A stretch of DNA of 33,872 nt from assembly GCA_025966315.1 (NCBI GenBank), contig JAOPUZ010000032.1:1-33872 (forward strand), given 5' to 3'. Source of the stretch: Frankiales bacterium. Its GTDB lineage: Bacteria; Actinomycetota; Actinomycetes; Mycobacteriales; Jatrophihabitantaceae. The notes beneath the pieces were generated by a model. That model made no database searches, was not told the DNA's origin, and saw only the letters and a program-made list of their open reading frames with translations. Below, in pieces: positions 7,073-15,503 of this stretch. Made by a program: the position numbers and the translations under genes. Every line of letters begins with the position of its first letter. Position 1 is the first letter of the stretch.

Positions 7073-8964
7073 GCGGCTTTCTCCTTACGGGTGTGGGGTT
7101 CTCGGTCGAAGCGGGCTGAGGTTTGCTGTCCGCCCCAGGCGCGTTCGACGCTGGTGAGCACGACATCGAACGGGATCCCGGGTTCTTCACTGGACGCTTT
7201 GATCAGGAACTTCCCAGCACCCGGCGGGGGTGTGCGGATCGCGCGGCCCTGGGCGTCGCGCTGCGGGGTCTTCATCGCCGCTTGGGATATCGACCACCAG
7301 CGGCGCAACCGGCGCCGTTCGGCCCAGGTCAGGGTGACGATGTCATCCAGGCGCTGGATCTCTTTCTTGGTGGTGCCGCCGATGATGATCGCGCCGGCCC
7401 GTTCGGCGATGCCGTCGGTGGTGGCGTTGCTGGTGGCGCTGATGTCGAGCACGGAGTGGCTGATCATGATCTGCCCGATGCCCTGGGTGCGGTTGAGGCG
7501 GGTGAGTTCGTTGACCCGTTCCGGGAGCGAGCCGCCCAAGCCCATGACACGCCACAGCTCGTCCAGGATCAGGCAGTACAGGCGCCGCTCGGCCAGCCCG
7601 ACGTCGGCCAGCGCCTGATCGGCCTCGACCTGGGCGTAGGTGTCCCCCCATGCGGCCAGCAGCACCGCGGCCAGGAACCGTGAGTCGCCGGCTTTGATCG
7701 AGGACGTGTCGATGTCCATCGCGCAGGGAAACGGTTGCCGGGTTGTCGGCCGGGCGAACACGTCGCCGAACCGGCCGCCGATCAGTCCGCGCAGCGAGCG
7801 CCGCAGCGGACGGACGAGCTGCTCGTACTCGGCGATCTCCGGTGCGCTCGGGTCATCGGTGTCGGTGGGCCGTTCGAGTTCGAGTTCCTGCCACACCACC
7901 GGGTTCCGGTCGCGGATGAGGCTGATCAGATCAGCGATGACGGGCGCCGGACTCGACACCGCCGCCCCGCCGCCGGCGACGGGGCCAGCGGCGGGGGCGT
8001 GGAACGCGGGTGTGTGCAAATGGCGCAGCGCAGCGGCGAGCACGGACTCTTCGTAGTCGGCGACCGGGGCTTTGCGGGATAGTTCGAGCAACCCGGCCAG
8101 GACGGTGACGGCCCGGGCGATCGCTTCGGCGAACAATTCTTCAGCGGCCAGGCCGAACTGCTCGGCCTGGCCGTGGTGGCCGGCCTCTCGCGTGGCGTCA
8201 GCTGCGAGCCGGATCCGGCGCGCGGCGTCGATCATGCCGCCGGGGTCGCACGGGTTGAACGCCCACCCACCGGAGCGTTTCACTGCCCGGATCTCACCGC
8301 CGAGCTTGAGGACCGCGGCGGTGTAGTCGGGTTTGGTGTCACCGGGGATGAGGACGATGTAGCCCTGGGCGTTCAGGCCGAGCACGATCTTGTTGGCCAG
8401 CGTGGACTTGCCCAGTCCGGGACGGGCCAGGATGAGCACGGACGGGTTGGACAAGAACCCGGCATCGAACCAGTTGATGTGGTCGAAGTAGAACGTCTCG
8501 CCGCTGTCCTGGTGAAACCCGATCGGCGTGCCGACCCGGGGCAGCTGGCCGGGTGCGCCCCAGGGGTAGAGCCCGCACACTTGCCGGGTCGAGCCTCGCC
8601 ACCGTTTCGGGACGGGCATGAACGGGGCCCGGCCGCCGCCGCGTCCGCGCATGCCGCGTCCACCACCGCTCTGGCGGGCGTCGGCTCGCCGCGCGCGCCG
8701 CGTCCGCGTCAACTCAGCGCGGGCCGCCGCATGGGCGTCACGTCGCTGCAAACGGGTTTGCCGTTGCTGCGTCATGGTCGTGGCCTTCAGTTGCCCGGCC
8801 CGGTCGCGGCGCACCTGAATCCGGGACGTCAGATTGACGGGCCAGTGGCGCCGGGCCGCCGGCGGGGCGTCCGGTTCCGCGTCCGCGGCAGCGGCGTTTG
8901 ATGATGTGGCGTTTGGTGATGCGGCGCAGGGCGCGGCGATGGTCGGGGTGCGGTGCCGGCTCAT
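7069..8964 (-). CDS. VirB4-like conjugation ATPase (C-terminal motor half)
   Basis: 631 residues. A basic, low-complexity N-terminus (1-120) is followed by an AAA+/HerA-type ATPase. Walker A is ARPGLGKST (180-188) and Walker B is LYCLILDEL (462-470), followed by the TRxNRTQG and ISHS sensor strands. It matches the ATP-binding protein encoded next to SCO6880-family proteins in actinobacterial conjugation loci and corresponds to the motor domain of VirB4, which powers assembly of the secretion channel. It lacks the VirB4 N-terminal domain, which the upstream gene appears to supply. It overlaps both neighbours by ATGA. An internal ATG at residue 64 is a possible alternative start. Confidence 0.85.
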   Translation of the reverse strand: MSRHRTPTIAAPCAASPNATSSNAAAADAEPDAPPAARRHWPVNLTSRIQVRRDRAGQLKATTMTQQRQTRLQRRDAHAAARAELTRTRRARRADARQSGGGRGMRGRGGGRAPFMPVPKRWRGSTRQVCGLYPWGAPGQLPRVGTPIGFHQDSGETFYFDHINWFDAGFLSNPSVLILARPGLGKSTLANKIVLGLNAQGYIVLIPGDTKPDYTAAVLKLGGEIRAVKRSGGWAFNPCDPGGMIDAARRIRLAADATREAGHHGQAEQFGLAAEELFAEAIARAVTVLAGLLELSRKAPVADYEESVLAAALRHLHTPAFHAPAAGPVAGGGAAVSSPAPVIADLISLIRDRNPVVWQELELERPTDTDDPSAPEIAEYEQLVRPLRRSLRGLIGGRFGDVFARPTTRQPFPCAMDIDTSSIKAGDSRFLAAVLLAAWGDTYAQVEADQALADVGLAERRLYCLILDELWRVMGLGGSLPERVNELTRLNRTQGIGQIMISHSVLDISATSNATTDGIAERAGAIIIGGTTKKEIQRLDDIVTLTWAERRRLRRWWSISQAAMKTPQRDAQGRAIRTPPPGAGKFLIKASSEEPGIPFDVVLTSVERAWGGQQTSARFDREPHTRKEKAA

Positions 8965-10487
8965 GTGTGATCTCGCAGCAGTTCTGGGACCAGCGACAAG
9001 TCAGCGGGCACGCGGCCCAGTCCAAGGTTGATCGCGAAGCCGGCGGCTTGGCCGCCATAGATGCGGTCCAGGGTGAACCGTGAGGACCGGCCGGCGCGCA
9101 GCACCGCGGTGCTCGCCTTCGCGATCTCGTCGGGGTCACCGGTCGGTGAGGTGATGGTGACCATGAGCGAGACGTCGATGACGCCGGCTCCGTCGGCTTC
9201 ATCGGCCGCGGCTTGCCGGGCGGCTTTCAAGGCTGAGGTGTCTTGGGCGTGGGCCAGCCCGGCGCGGCGTTGGACTCGGTTGACCGCGGCTTTGACGTCC
9301 TGGTCCAGGATGTCGCCGCCCTCGGATTCGGGCACCGGCCGGTACATCAGCATCACCCGCTTGAGTGGTGCCTCCCGTATCGGCCGGGTCAGCCGGTCCA
9401 GGACCTGGTCGCTGTGCGCGCCGCCGCGGACCTTCAACGCCTCGAACGTCACCGACACCGCGCCGTCGTGGCGGTAGTCGCTGTGTCCGTCGCGCGCCGC
9501 GGTCGGGCCGCAGTCCGCCCATCGGATCTGCGGCGGGTCGCCGGCGATATCGAGTTCGGCGTGCGCCAGGCGGCTGTCCGGGGTGAACGCTTCCTTCACG
9601 CGGCGGGTTACGGCGTGAGCCGACATCGGGATCGCGGTCGCGGCACCGGACAGGCCCAACTGGACCGACAGCTCCGGCAGCCGCCGCCCGATCTCCTCGG
9701 CCGCGGACCGGGCCCGATCGGCTAGAGACTGTTTCAGTGCGATCCCCAGGCCCGCTTCGGAAAACGTGATCGTGACGTAGCCCAGGGTTGAGGCGACACC
9801 CTGGGACAGTTCCCGCCCGGCGGCGAGCAGGACGTCGCGGGCGAACGGCGCCGCGGCGGGATGGATCAGCCCCGCAACATGCGCGCGGAGCAAAGCGCCG
9901 GTGTCGCGGACCGACTCGATGACCACGCTGACCTGGCGCACCCCACCGACCCGGCCGGCCAGGGCCAGCAACTGTCCCCAGGCCGCGACTTTGAGGTCTT
10001 TGGTCTCCGGGTCGACCAGCGCGCCCCCCTCGGGCACTACTTCGAACATCACCGCCCACTGCCGGGCGCGGGGGATCTGCACCAATGCGAACGGACGCCC
10101 CCAGCCATCGGAGGGAACGCTCCAACATTCCAGCTGCGCCAGCAGCCCGGTCAGGTGCCGCCCGTCGGCCGCGGCGACCCCGGTGATCCCGGTCTGGGCG
10201 CGGGTCGCGCCGCGCCGCTCGGACCGGGCGAAGCGCAGCGCGTTGCTCCACACCGCGTACAGCGTCCGGCCCCGGCGATGGATCAGCATCGGCACCGAGC
10301 CCAGAACCAGTACCCCGGCCAGGGCCAGGCCGTAGACGAATCCGGCTTTCATCATCACGATCACCGCCAGGCCCAGACCGCCCATCCCGATCACAGACGG
10401 CACGAGCTTGAACGGACCGATACCCGGCGACAGCAGCGTCCGGGGCGAGTCGTAGGTCCGGGCGGTGTAGTTCTCGCTGCTGCTCAT
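8961..10487 (-). CDS. SCO6880-family protein (PrgI/VirB3 plus VirB4 N-terminal half)
   Basis: 508 residues. Residues 1-75 hold SPGIGPFKLVPSVIGMGG and two TM helices (about 28-48 and 50-68), the PrgI/VirB3-like part. The remainder is a soluble domain with the QLECWSVPSDGWGRPFAL and YVTITFSEAG patterns of SCO6880-type proteins, comparable to the VirB4 N-terminal domain. No Walker A is present, as expected for this half. It should anchor the VirB4 motor to the inner membrane. It overlaps the ATPase and VirB6-like genes by ATGA. Confidence 0.85.
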   Translation of the reverse strand: MSSSENYTARTYDSPRTLLSPGIGPFKLVPSVIGMGGLGLAVIVMMKAGFVYGLALAGVLVLGSVPMLIHRRGRTLYAVWSNALRFARSERRGATRAQTGITGVAAADGRHLTGLLAQLECWSVPSDGWGRPFALVQIPRARQWAVMFEVVPEGGALVDPETKDLKVAAWGQLLALAGRVGGVRQVSVVIESVRDTGALLRAHVAGLIHPAAAPFARDVLLAAGRELSQGVASTLGYVTITFSEAGLGIALKQSLADRARSAAEEIGRRLPELSVQLGLSGAATAIPMSAHAVTRRVKEAFTPDSRLAHAELDIAGDPPQIRWADCGPTAARDGHSDYRHDGAVSVTFEALKVRGGAHSDQVLDRLTRPIREAPLKRVMLMYRPVPESEGGDILDQDVKAAVNRVQRRAGLAHAQDTSALKAARQAAADEADGAGVIDVSLMVTITSPTGDPDEIAKASTAVLRAGRSSRFTLDRIYGGQAAGFAINLGLGRVPADLSLVPELLRDHT

Positions 10488-11752
10488 GATGAATTCCCGT
10501 CCTCGCCGGCCGCGCCCTGCGCGGCGTTAGTCGCACTCGTCATGGCGTCACTGGCACCGGCCAGCGCCATGCCTGCCGGCCCCGCGCCGGCCGCACCGGC
10601 TCCCGCGGCGGCCGCGTCGCCCGCGGCGTCGCCGGCTCCAAGACCAGCGCCGTCACTGTGCGCGCCAAACCCGGTCGCGGGCGCACCGCCATTCGCTGCG
10701 CCCATCGCCGGGCCGGCCGTATCGGCCCCGCTCACCTCCTCGCCGCCGCCCGCCCCGGTGGCGCCGGTCGCGCCGACGGCTTGGCCCGAGAACTGTTCCG
10801 GCTGACCCACGTCATGGGTTTGGGGGACTGCGCCTGATCCGCCGTCCAGTGACAGCGCGCCGGCCTGCGCGGCGACCGCGCCGGTAGCGGCGAGCATCGC
10901 GATCCCGCCGCCGCCCGCTCCGATCGATGACGTCAGCGGCGCGATCAGTCGCATCAGCGCCGGCAGGGTGAGCACCGCCACGATGAGCAGCAGCAACCCG
11001 CCCACGGTGCCGCCGAACGATGTCGATTGACCTATCTGAGTGAACGCGGTGGCGTAGACGAGCGCGGCCGCCAGTTTGTAGATCGCCCACGACCCGAGCC
11101 AGGACGTGAGCCGGTTGAACCAGTCGCCGCCGGTCTTGGTCATCGCCGCGAAGGCCGAGATCGCCCACACTCCGACCAGCATCACCATGACGGGGGCTCG
11201 GACGAGCTGTAGCGCCGCTTGCCCGAGGGAGGCAACCCCGGCGCCGAGATACAAGACCGCGGCCAGTCCCGCGCCCAGTGCCGGGACCTGGGAACTCGCG
11301 ACAGCCGCTGCGGCCATCCGCTTGCCGATGGCGACGTTGTCCACACCATGATCGAGGACGTATTGGGCCCAGCTGTCACACGCGGCCATCAGCGCCGCGA
11401 CCAGAGTGCTGCCGGCGCCGACGACAAGGGTCGCCATGACCAGCCCTTTCAGCAGTTGCCGGCGGGAGGCGTCATCGTCATAGCGCGCGCTCCACATCAG
11501 TTTGCTGCCGCTGAACACCAGCGCCAGCACCACCGCGGCTGCCTCCAAGGGCACCAGCCATTGCGACAGTTGCTTGACTACCGGGTTGGCGGTGGTGAGG
11601 TCTGGGCTGTCGAGGTTGACCCAGAACGTGCTCAGGTAGGTGATGGATTTGCCGAACAGGTCGAACATCCCGTTCGCTAGCGCGTTCATGCCGCTGTCGG
11701 TGACCTTTTGCGCCGCGCACGACACCGGGTGCAGCACGCAGTTGCCGGCCAT
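10484..11752 (-). CDS. VirB6/TrbL-like multi-pass membrane protein
   Basis: 422 residues. Hydrophobic helices include LVPLEAAAVVLALVFSG, GLVMATLVVGAGSTLV, AGLAAVLYLGAGVASLG, VMVMLVGVWAISAFAAM, YKLAAALVYATAF and LLLLIVAVLTLPALM, giving about six or seven TM segments. The tail (about 290-422) is Gly/Ala-rich and disordered. The central GDWFNRLTSWLGSW between helices is typical of actinobacterial conjugal transfer proteins of this type. VirB6/TrbL forms part of the inner-membrane channel. The ATG at 11752 overlaps the upstream stop as TGATG. Confidence 0.8.
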   Translation of the reverse strand: MAGNCVLHPVSCAAQKVTDSGMNALANGMFDLFGKSITYLSTFWVNLDSPDLTTANPVVKQLSQWLVPLEAAAVVLALVFSGSKLMWSARYDDDASRRQLLKGLVMATLVVGAGSTLVAALMAACDSWAQYVLDHGVDNVAIGKRMAAAAVASSQVPALGAGLAAVLYLGAGVASLGQAALQLVRAPVMVMLVGVWAISAFAAMTKTGGDWFNRLTSWLGSWAIYKLAAALVYATAFTQIGQSTSFGGTVGGLLLLIVAVLTLPALMRLIAPLTSSIGAGGGGIAMLAATGAVAAQAGALSLDGGSGAVPQTHDVGQPEQFSGQAVGATGATGAGGGEEVSGADTAGPAMGAANGGAPATGFGAHSDGAGLGAGDAAGDAAAAGAGAAGAGPAGMALAGASDAMTSATNAAQGAAGEDGNSS

Positions 11753-12546
11753 CAGCTGATCCCGGCGAAGGGCACGTAGCCGGTGAGGTCACTCAGCACC
11801 GGCGGGATGCCTGGCTCGGTGTTGTCGAGGTAGAGCAGCCAGCTCCCGTTCCGCCACAGCCAAGTTCCGAGATTGGCGCGCATCACCCGGTTGCCGTCGA
11901 CGGCGTCGGTGTAGGTGATCACCAACTCGATCAGGGCTTTGCCGGGCGTGTAGTCATCGAAGCGGAACGCGGTCAACTGCGGGCGGACAGTGGCGTCCGG
12001 GGTCGGCGGCTGCGACGTGAGCAGCGACCGGCCCGGGCCGGTCACCAGGGCCCGGCGGACCGCATCCTGACCGACCGGGTTCAGCGACCCGATCCGCATC
12101 CAGGTCTGGCACGCCGCGAGCAGCGCTCCGGTCGCGGTGTCGGTGTAGCCCGTTGGGACGCCGTCGGTGACGGTGCGCGGGCCGGCGGTGGCCGAGGTGG
12201 GCAACGCGACCTGGTCCTGCAGCTGCCAGCCCACGCCAGTCGGGGCACTCGTCAACGCTGTCTGGTCCGCGCCCGGGGGGCCGGGCGGCGCTGGCGCTGG
12301 CAAAGAACCGGAGGATGGCGAGGACGATTCCTCTACGGGAGTGGATGAAACTGCTCGGTTGCTACTGCCGGGTGGTCGAGTGTGGTGATGCGTGATGACG
12401 GTAGTCAGGGTCGCCGCACCCAGCAGGAGAACGATCGCGATCGCGGCGACGCCGGTCCACAGCCGGCCGCCGAACCAGTCGCTGTTGGCGACATCGACGA
12501 AGGAACCCGACTGGTTCTCCTGCTCGTTCCGGTGTCTGCGGCTCAT
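11752..12546 (-). CDS. TcpC/VirB8-like bitopic conjugation protein
   Basis: 264 residues: a cytoplasmic N-terminus of about 30, one TM helix (about 31-52: LWTGVAAIAIVLLLGAATL), a Pro/Ser-rich linker, then an extracytoplasmic domain with ALLAACQTWMRIGS and the TAFRFDDYTPGKALIELVITY strands seen in conjugal transfer proteins of Gram-positive bacteria. VirB8/TcpC proteins organise the outer face of the channel. The start is ATG 12546, because it overlaps the previous stop as ATGA; the frame extends further upstream but only as antisense-like sequence within the previous gene. Confidence 0.75.
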   Translation of the reverse strand: MSRRHRNEQENQSGSFVDVANSDWFGGRLWTGVAAIAIVLLLGAATLTTVITHHHTRPPGSSNRAVSSTPVEESSSPSSGSLPAPAPPGPPGADQTALTSAPTGVGWQLQDQVALPTSATAGPRTVTDGVPTGYTDTATGALLAACQTWMRIGSLNPVGQDAVRRALVTGPGRSLLTSQPPTPDATVRPQLTAFRFDDYTPGKALIELVITYTDAVDGNRVMRANLGTWLWRNGSWLLYLDNTEPGIPPVLSDLTGYVPFAGIS

Positions 12547-13103
12547 GGCAGCAGCGTGTTCACGATGGTGCCTGCGCCGCCGATGAGGACGCAGCCGATC
12601 ATCACGTAGACCAGGCGTTCGCCCATCGGTTCGCCCCGTCGGTGTCGCAGCATCATCAGGACCCCGGTCCAGATGATGCCGAGGAGGCACATTCCTTCGG
12701 CGATATAGGCGGCGACTCCGATCCCGGTCTGTACTCCGCTCAGGCCCGGAACCGTTTCAGCGTCAGAGGTGAACAGGCTGAAGCCGAACATGCTTCCGGC
12801 CAGCGCCGAAGCGCTGGCCACGAGCGCGGCCCCGCCGAACCAGCGTCCCAACGCTTTGACATCCTCGGCGCCGCCACCCTGCTGGAAGTTCAGCACCATC
12901 TGAACCCCGACCCCGAGCAGGGTCGCAATCGCGATCGCGTCACCGATCCACGCGGTGTATCCGATCAGCGTCTGCATCATCCCCAGTCCTTTGACGGCGT
13001 TCGGGTCGCTGGGGTCGCTGTTCAGGCCGCTATCGGCCAGTATTTTCACCGAGCCCGATCCGAGTCGGCCTGCGGCGTGGATCAGTGCGTAGGACGTGCT
13101 CAT
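12543..13103 (-). CDS. Four-TM membrane protein with two VirB2-like halves
   Basis: 186 residues. Four hydrophobic helices (about 46-72, 86-104, 124-150, 160-182) form two pairs, each separated by a short basic loop (NFQQGGGAEDVKALGRWF and LRHRRGEPMGERLVY). Helix, basic hairpin, helix is the layout of VirB2/TrbC pilins, so this looks like a tandem duplication or fusion. The role as a pilin or channel component is inferred from topology and from its place just upstream of the VirB8-like gene. It has no signal peptide. Confidence 0.65.
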   Translation of the reverse strand: MSTSYALIHAAGRLGSGSVKILADSGLNSDPSDPNAVKGLGMMQTLIGYTAWIGDAIAIATLLGVGVQMVLNFQQGGGAEDVKALGRWFGGAALVASASALAGSMFGFSLFTSDAETVPGLSGVQTGIGVAAYIAEGMCLLGIIWTGVLMMLRHRRGEPMGERLVYVMIGCVLIGGAGTIVNTLLP

Positions 13104-13720
13104 GCTGATTGCGCTCCTTCATAGGACGGGCCGGACGTGTCGTGCTCGATGCGGGTGATCAGATCCACCGCGTCACCGGGGGGTGTCGCCCAGTGCTCGT
13201 CGGTGACGGGGTCGGCCAGCCGGTAGGCCTCGACCCAGGGCAACACCCAGGTGCGTGGGAAGACCCCGGAAACTTGCCCGACGATCTCGGACACCATGGC
13301 TTTGGGGAGCCGACCCGGGCCATCGGGAATGAGCAGGCAGCCCGCTAGTTCGGTGCCTGGCGGGGTGTAGCCCGAATGGTGCTGCCGAGCTGCGGCCACC
13401 GCCGCGGACCGGCCCCGGCCATGCGTGCGGGCCACGACCAGCACCGGGCGTCCGTTCGGGACCGGCCACGCCCGGCCCACGTCGCCGGCCACGCAGCCCG
13501 CGGCGGCGAACGTGCGGACTGCGGCCGACACCCCGGCGCCGCCGTGCGCGCCGAGCAGCCACAGCCGTTGCGGACCCGGCACCTGCGGAAGCTGGCGCCA
13601 ACCGAGCAGGGTCGACTCCGCCGGCCGCGGCACCAGGCCCTCGGGCACGAAACGCACCCCCTGCAAACCATGCGGAATCCCGGTCGGAGTCAGGTCTGAA
13701 TCGATCACATCAATCTCCAT
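13100..13720 (-). CDS. DUF6668-like protein with a degenerate P-loop
   Basis: 206 residues. After about 50 residues comes LWLLGAHGGAGVS (53-65), which has the shape of a ParA/MinD P-loop (KGGVGKT) but lacks the lysines needed for ATP hydrolysis. VLVVARTHGRG and LLIPDGPGRLPKAM follow as the expected strands. This fits the DUF6668 family, recurrent in actinobacterial conjugation loci. It may pair with the true MinD-like ATPase encoded upstream in the same operon. The overlap with the VirB2-like gene is ATGA. Confidence 0.7.
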   Translation of the reverse strand: MEIDVIDSDLTPTGIPHGLQGVRFVPEGLVPRPAESTLLGWRQLPQVPGPQRLWLLGAHGGAGVSAAVRTFAAAGCVAGDVGRAWPVPNGRPVLVVARTHGRGRSAAVAAARQHHSGYTPPGTELAGCLLIPDGPGRLPKAMVSEIVGQVSGVFPRTWVLPWVEAYRLADPVTDEHWATPPGDAVDLITRIEHDTSGPSYEGAQSA

Positions 13721-13735
13721 TCCTGCCGTGCTCGC

Positions 13736-14296
13736 TCACCATTGGCCGGCGCTGACCAGCCAGCTGCTGTTCTGCCGGCACACGGTCAGCCAGAACGTCT
13801 GCTGCCCGCTCGAGGCCGGTACTCCCGCCGCGGACGTCGTCACCTGCACCGAGAACCGCAGCGACACGGAGACGCTGCTGGTCGGCGCGTCGGGGACGAC
13901 GCCGCCGGTGATCGGCCCGCACGTCTGACGCGCGCCGCGCTGAGAAATCCCTTGCTGTGCCTGGGTGATCCGCGCCGGGCTCCACCGGTGGGCGCGTGTG
14001 AACTCCGCAGTGGCGTAACGCACCAGCGCCTGGTTGAGACGCTGCCCGTAGGCCGGGCCCCGGCCGCCATACGGACAGACCGCGGCCACAAACGCCCGGC
14101 CCACGCTCACCGCATCCACTCCCGTCAGCGGCGCGGCCGTAGAACCGTCCGACACCGACACCGACACCGACATTGACGGTGCGGTCGGCTGATCCTGATG
14201 GGTCGCGGAACAGCCGGCCAGCACCGCGAGGACGATCGCCAGGGCCCCCGTCACAGCCGCAGCGGGCACCGGATTCCGCCGTGCGCGTCGGCTCAT
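13736..14296 (-). CDS. Lipoprotein of the conjugation operon
   Basis: 186 residues with a lipobox LAGC near residue 29 after a twin-Arg-rich basic start and hydrophobic helix, so it should be lipidated and exposed outside the membrane. A Ser/Thr-rich linker contains alternating Ser-Val residues (SMSVSVSVSD). The mature domain has VGRAFVAAVCPYGG and a terminal TFWLTVCRQNSSWLV, with three or four Cys likely to pair. This resembles VirB8/TcpC-like or NTF2-like extracytoplasmic domains, but I cannot be precise. It overlaps the hydrolase gene upstream; 15 nt separate it from the next gene. Confidence 0.65.
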   Translation of the reverse strand: MSRRARRNPVPAAAVTGALAIVLAVLAGCSATHQDQPTAPSMSVSVSVSDGSTAAPLTGVDAVSVGRAFVAAVCPYGGRGPAYGQRLNQALVRYATAEFTRAHRWSPARITQAQQGISQRGARQTCGPITGGVVPDAPTSSVSVSLRFSVQVTTSAAGVPASSGQQTFWLTVCRQNSSWLVSAGQW

Positions 14297-15432
14297 TCGG
14301 TCACCGGGCTCTGAAACGAGACGTGCACATGATTGGTGTGCGACGCCGACGGGTCACCGGCCAGCGGCGGGCAATAGGAACAACCCATGTATGGCTGTCC
14401 CCACCCGGCACTGTCATCGGGCTGCGGGTGCCGGGCGTCCCAGATCCGGACCTGCCAGATGAGGTAGGCCACGTGCAGCGCCGCCGCGTTCGCCCGGAAC
14501 CACGCCGCGACCAGCCAGCCGTTTGTCAGGTCCTGACCGGCCGCGGCGGCCCCGGTCGTGATCATGAAGTCACACGCCACGCCAGTGCCGTGATCGCCGT
14601 CGCGGTTGCCGTAGCAGCTCACCGACCGGACCTCATCACCCAGAGCGGTCAACGCTTCCTCACGACCGTGCGCGGTGACCTCACGTAGACAGCCACCACC
14701 ATCGGCCACATCGCACGGACCGCCATCAGCCGGCCCCGTATACGGCGCCGGCGCCACGGGCAGCTGCGCGATCGCAACCGGAACCGGGCCGGTCGCATCA
14801 CTGGCCGTAGGTGACCCGCAGGACAGCGCCGCACCGGGTGCTGAATACAACGCTGCAGCCAGCGCGACCCCGGTGGCGTAATTGGCCTTGTAGTTGCCGC
14901 CGACCACGCTCGAACCGTTGTTCAACACCGACGGAGCACCGTCATAGGACGACACCTGCACGTCCTGCGCGGTCACCCACGCCGGCTGGGTCTGCCAGCC
15001 CGCGACGTTGACCATCCTGTCCAGGAACAACCCCGCCGCCCCGGCCGGATCCATCCGCACCGATAACGGCCCCCAGGAATCGCGCTGCTGGAAGATGCCA
15101 CGACTGTCCGGGCCGGCCTGATCTCCGAAACCCACGTTGTGCAAACCCGATTCGGTGACCGCGGTCATCTCCACGATCACCAACGCCACCTGTGGAAGCT
15201 TGCGCGCCAGCACGACCGCGGCCACCGCCCGCGCGTTCGTCTGCGCCTCAGCGTCCAGCGACGACAAGGCAACCACCGGTGTCGTGCTGGCCGCCGCCGT
15301 TGGGGCTGTGACAGAGACCCCGCACGTACCCGCGGTGGCGTCGTCACCGTGACCCAGCAGGACGACCACCACGAGCATCACGCCCATCACCGCCGCCATC
15401 GCCCCAGCGGCAGCCTTCGCGGGCAAGCCCAT
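14293..15432 (-). CDS. Two-domain peptidoglycan hydrolase of the T4SS
   Basis: 379 residues. An N-terminal TM anchor (about 8-27) is followed by a lytic-transglycosylase/lysozyme-like domain: VEMTAVTESGLHNV with a candidate catalytic Glu, then DSRGIFQQRDSWG. The C-terminal domain has CYGNRDGDHGTGVACDFM and ends in HTNHVHVSF, the H-x-x-G-x-A-x-D and H-x-H metal-site pattern of M15/ARB_07466-type cell-wall enzymes. Such enzymes open the cell wall locally for the secretion channel (VirB1/TcpG role). Both active sites appear intact. The ATG at 15432 overlaps the stop of a tiny ORF as TGATG. Confidence 0.75.
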   Translation of the reverse strand: MGLPAKAAAGAMAAVMGVMLVVVVLLGHGDDATAGTCGVSVTAPTAAASTTPVVALSSLDAEAQTNARAVAAVVLARKLPQVALVIVEMTAVTESGLHNVGFGDQAGPDSRGIFQQRDSWGPLSVRMDPAGAAGLFLDRMVNVAGWQTQPAWVTAQDVQVSSYDGAPSVLNNGSSVVGGNYKANYATGVALAAALYSAPGAALSCGSPTASDATGPVPVAIAQLPVAPAPYTGPADGGPCDVADGGGCLREVTAHGREEALTALGDEVRSVSCYGNRDGDHGTGVACDFMITTGAAAAGQDLTNGWLVAAWFRANAAALHVAYLIWQVRIWDARHPQPDDSAGWGQPYMGCSYCPPLAGDPSASHTNHVHVSFQSPVTE

Positions 15433-15503
15433 CAGTCCTGCCCGCCAAACACCGCGCGCCGGGTGCGGCTGGCCTTGAACGGCTGCGGCTGCGGCTCATG
15501 CAT
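15432..15503 (-). CDS. Possible 23-codon coupling micro-ORF
   Basis: ATG at 15503 overlaps the stop of the MinD-like ATPase (TGA at 15498-15496), and its own TGA overlaps the ATG of the hydrolase as TGATG. The 23-residue peptide begins MHEPQPQPFK and is basic. It exactly bridges the only gap in this part of an otherwise overlapping operon, suggesting that it keeps ribosomes moving between the two genes. An in-frame ATG also lies at 15509. No homologue is known to me and a chance ORF is possible. Confidence 0.4.
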   Translation of the reverse strand: MHEPQPQPFKASRTRRAVFGGQD

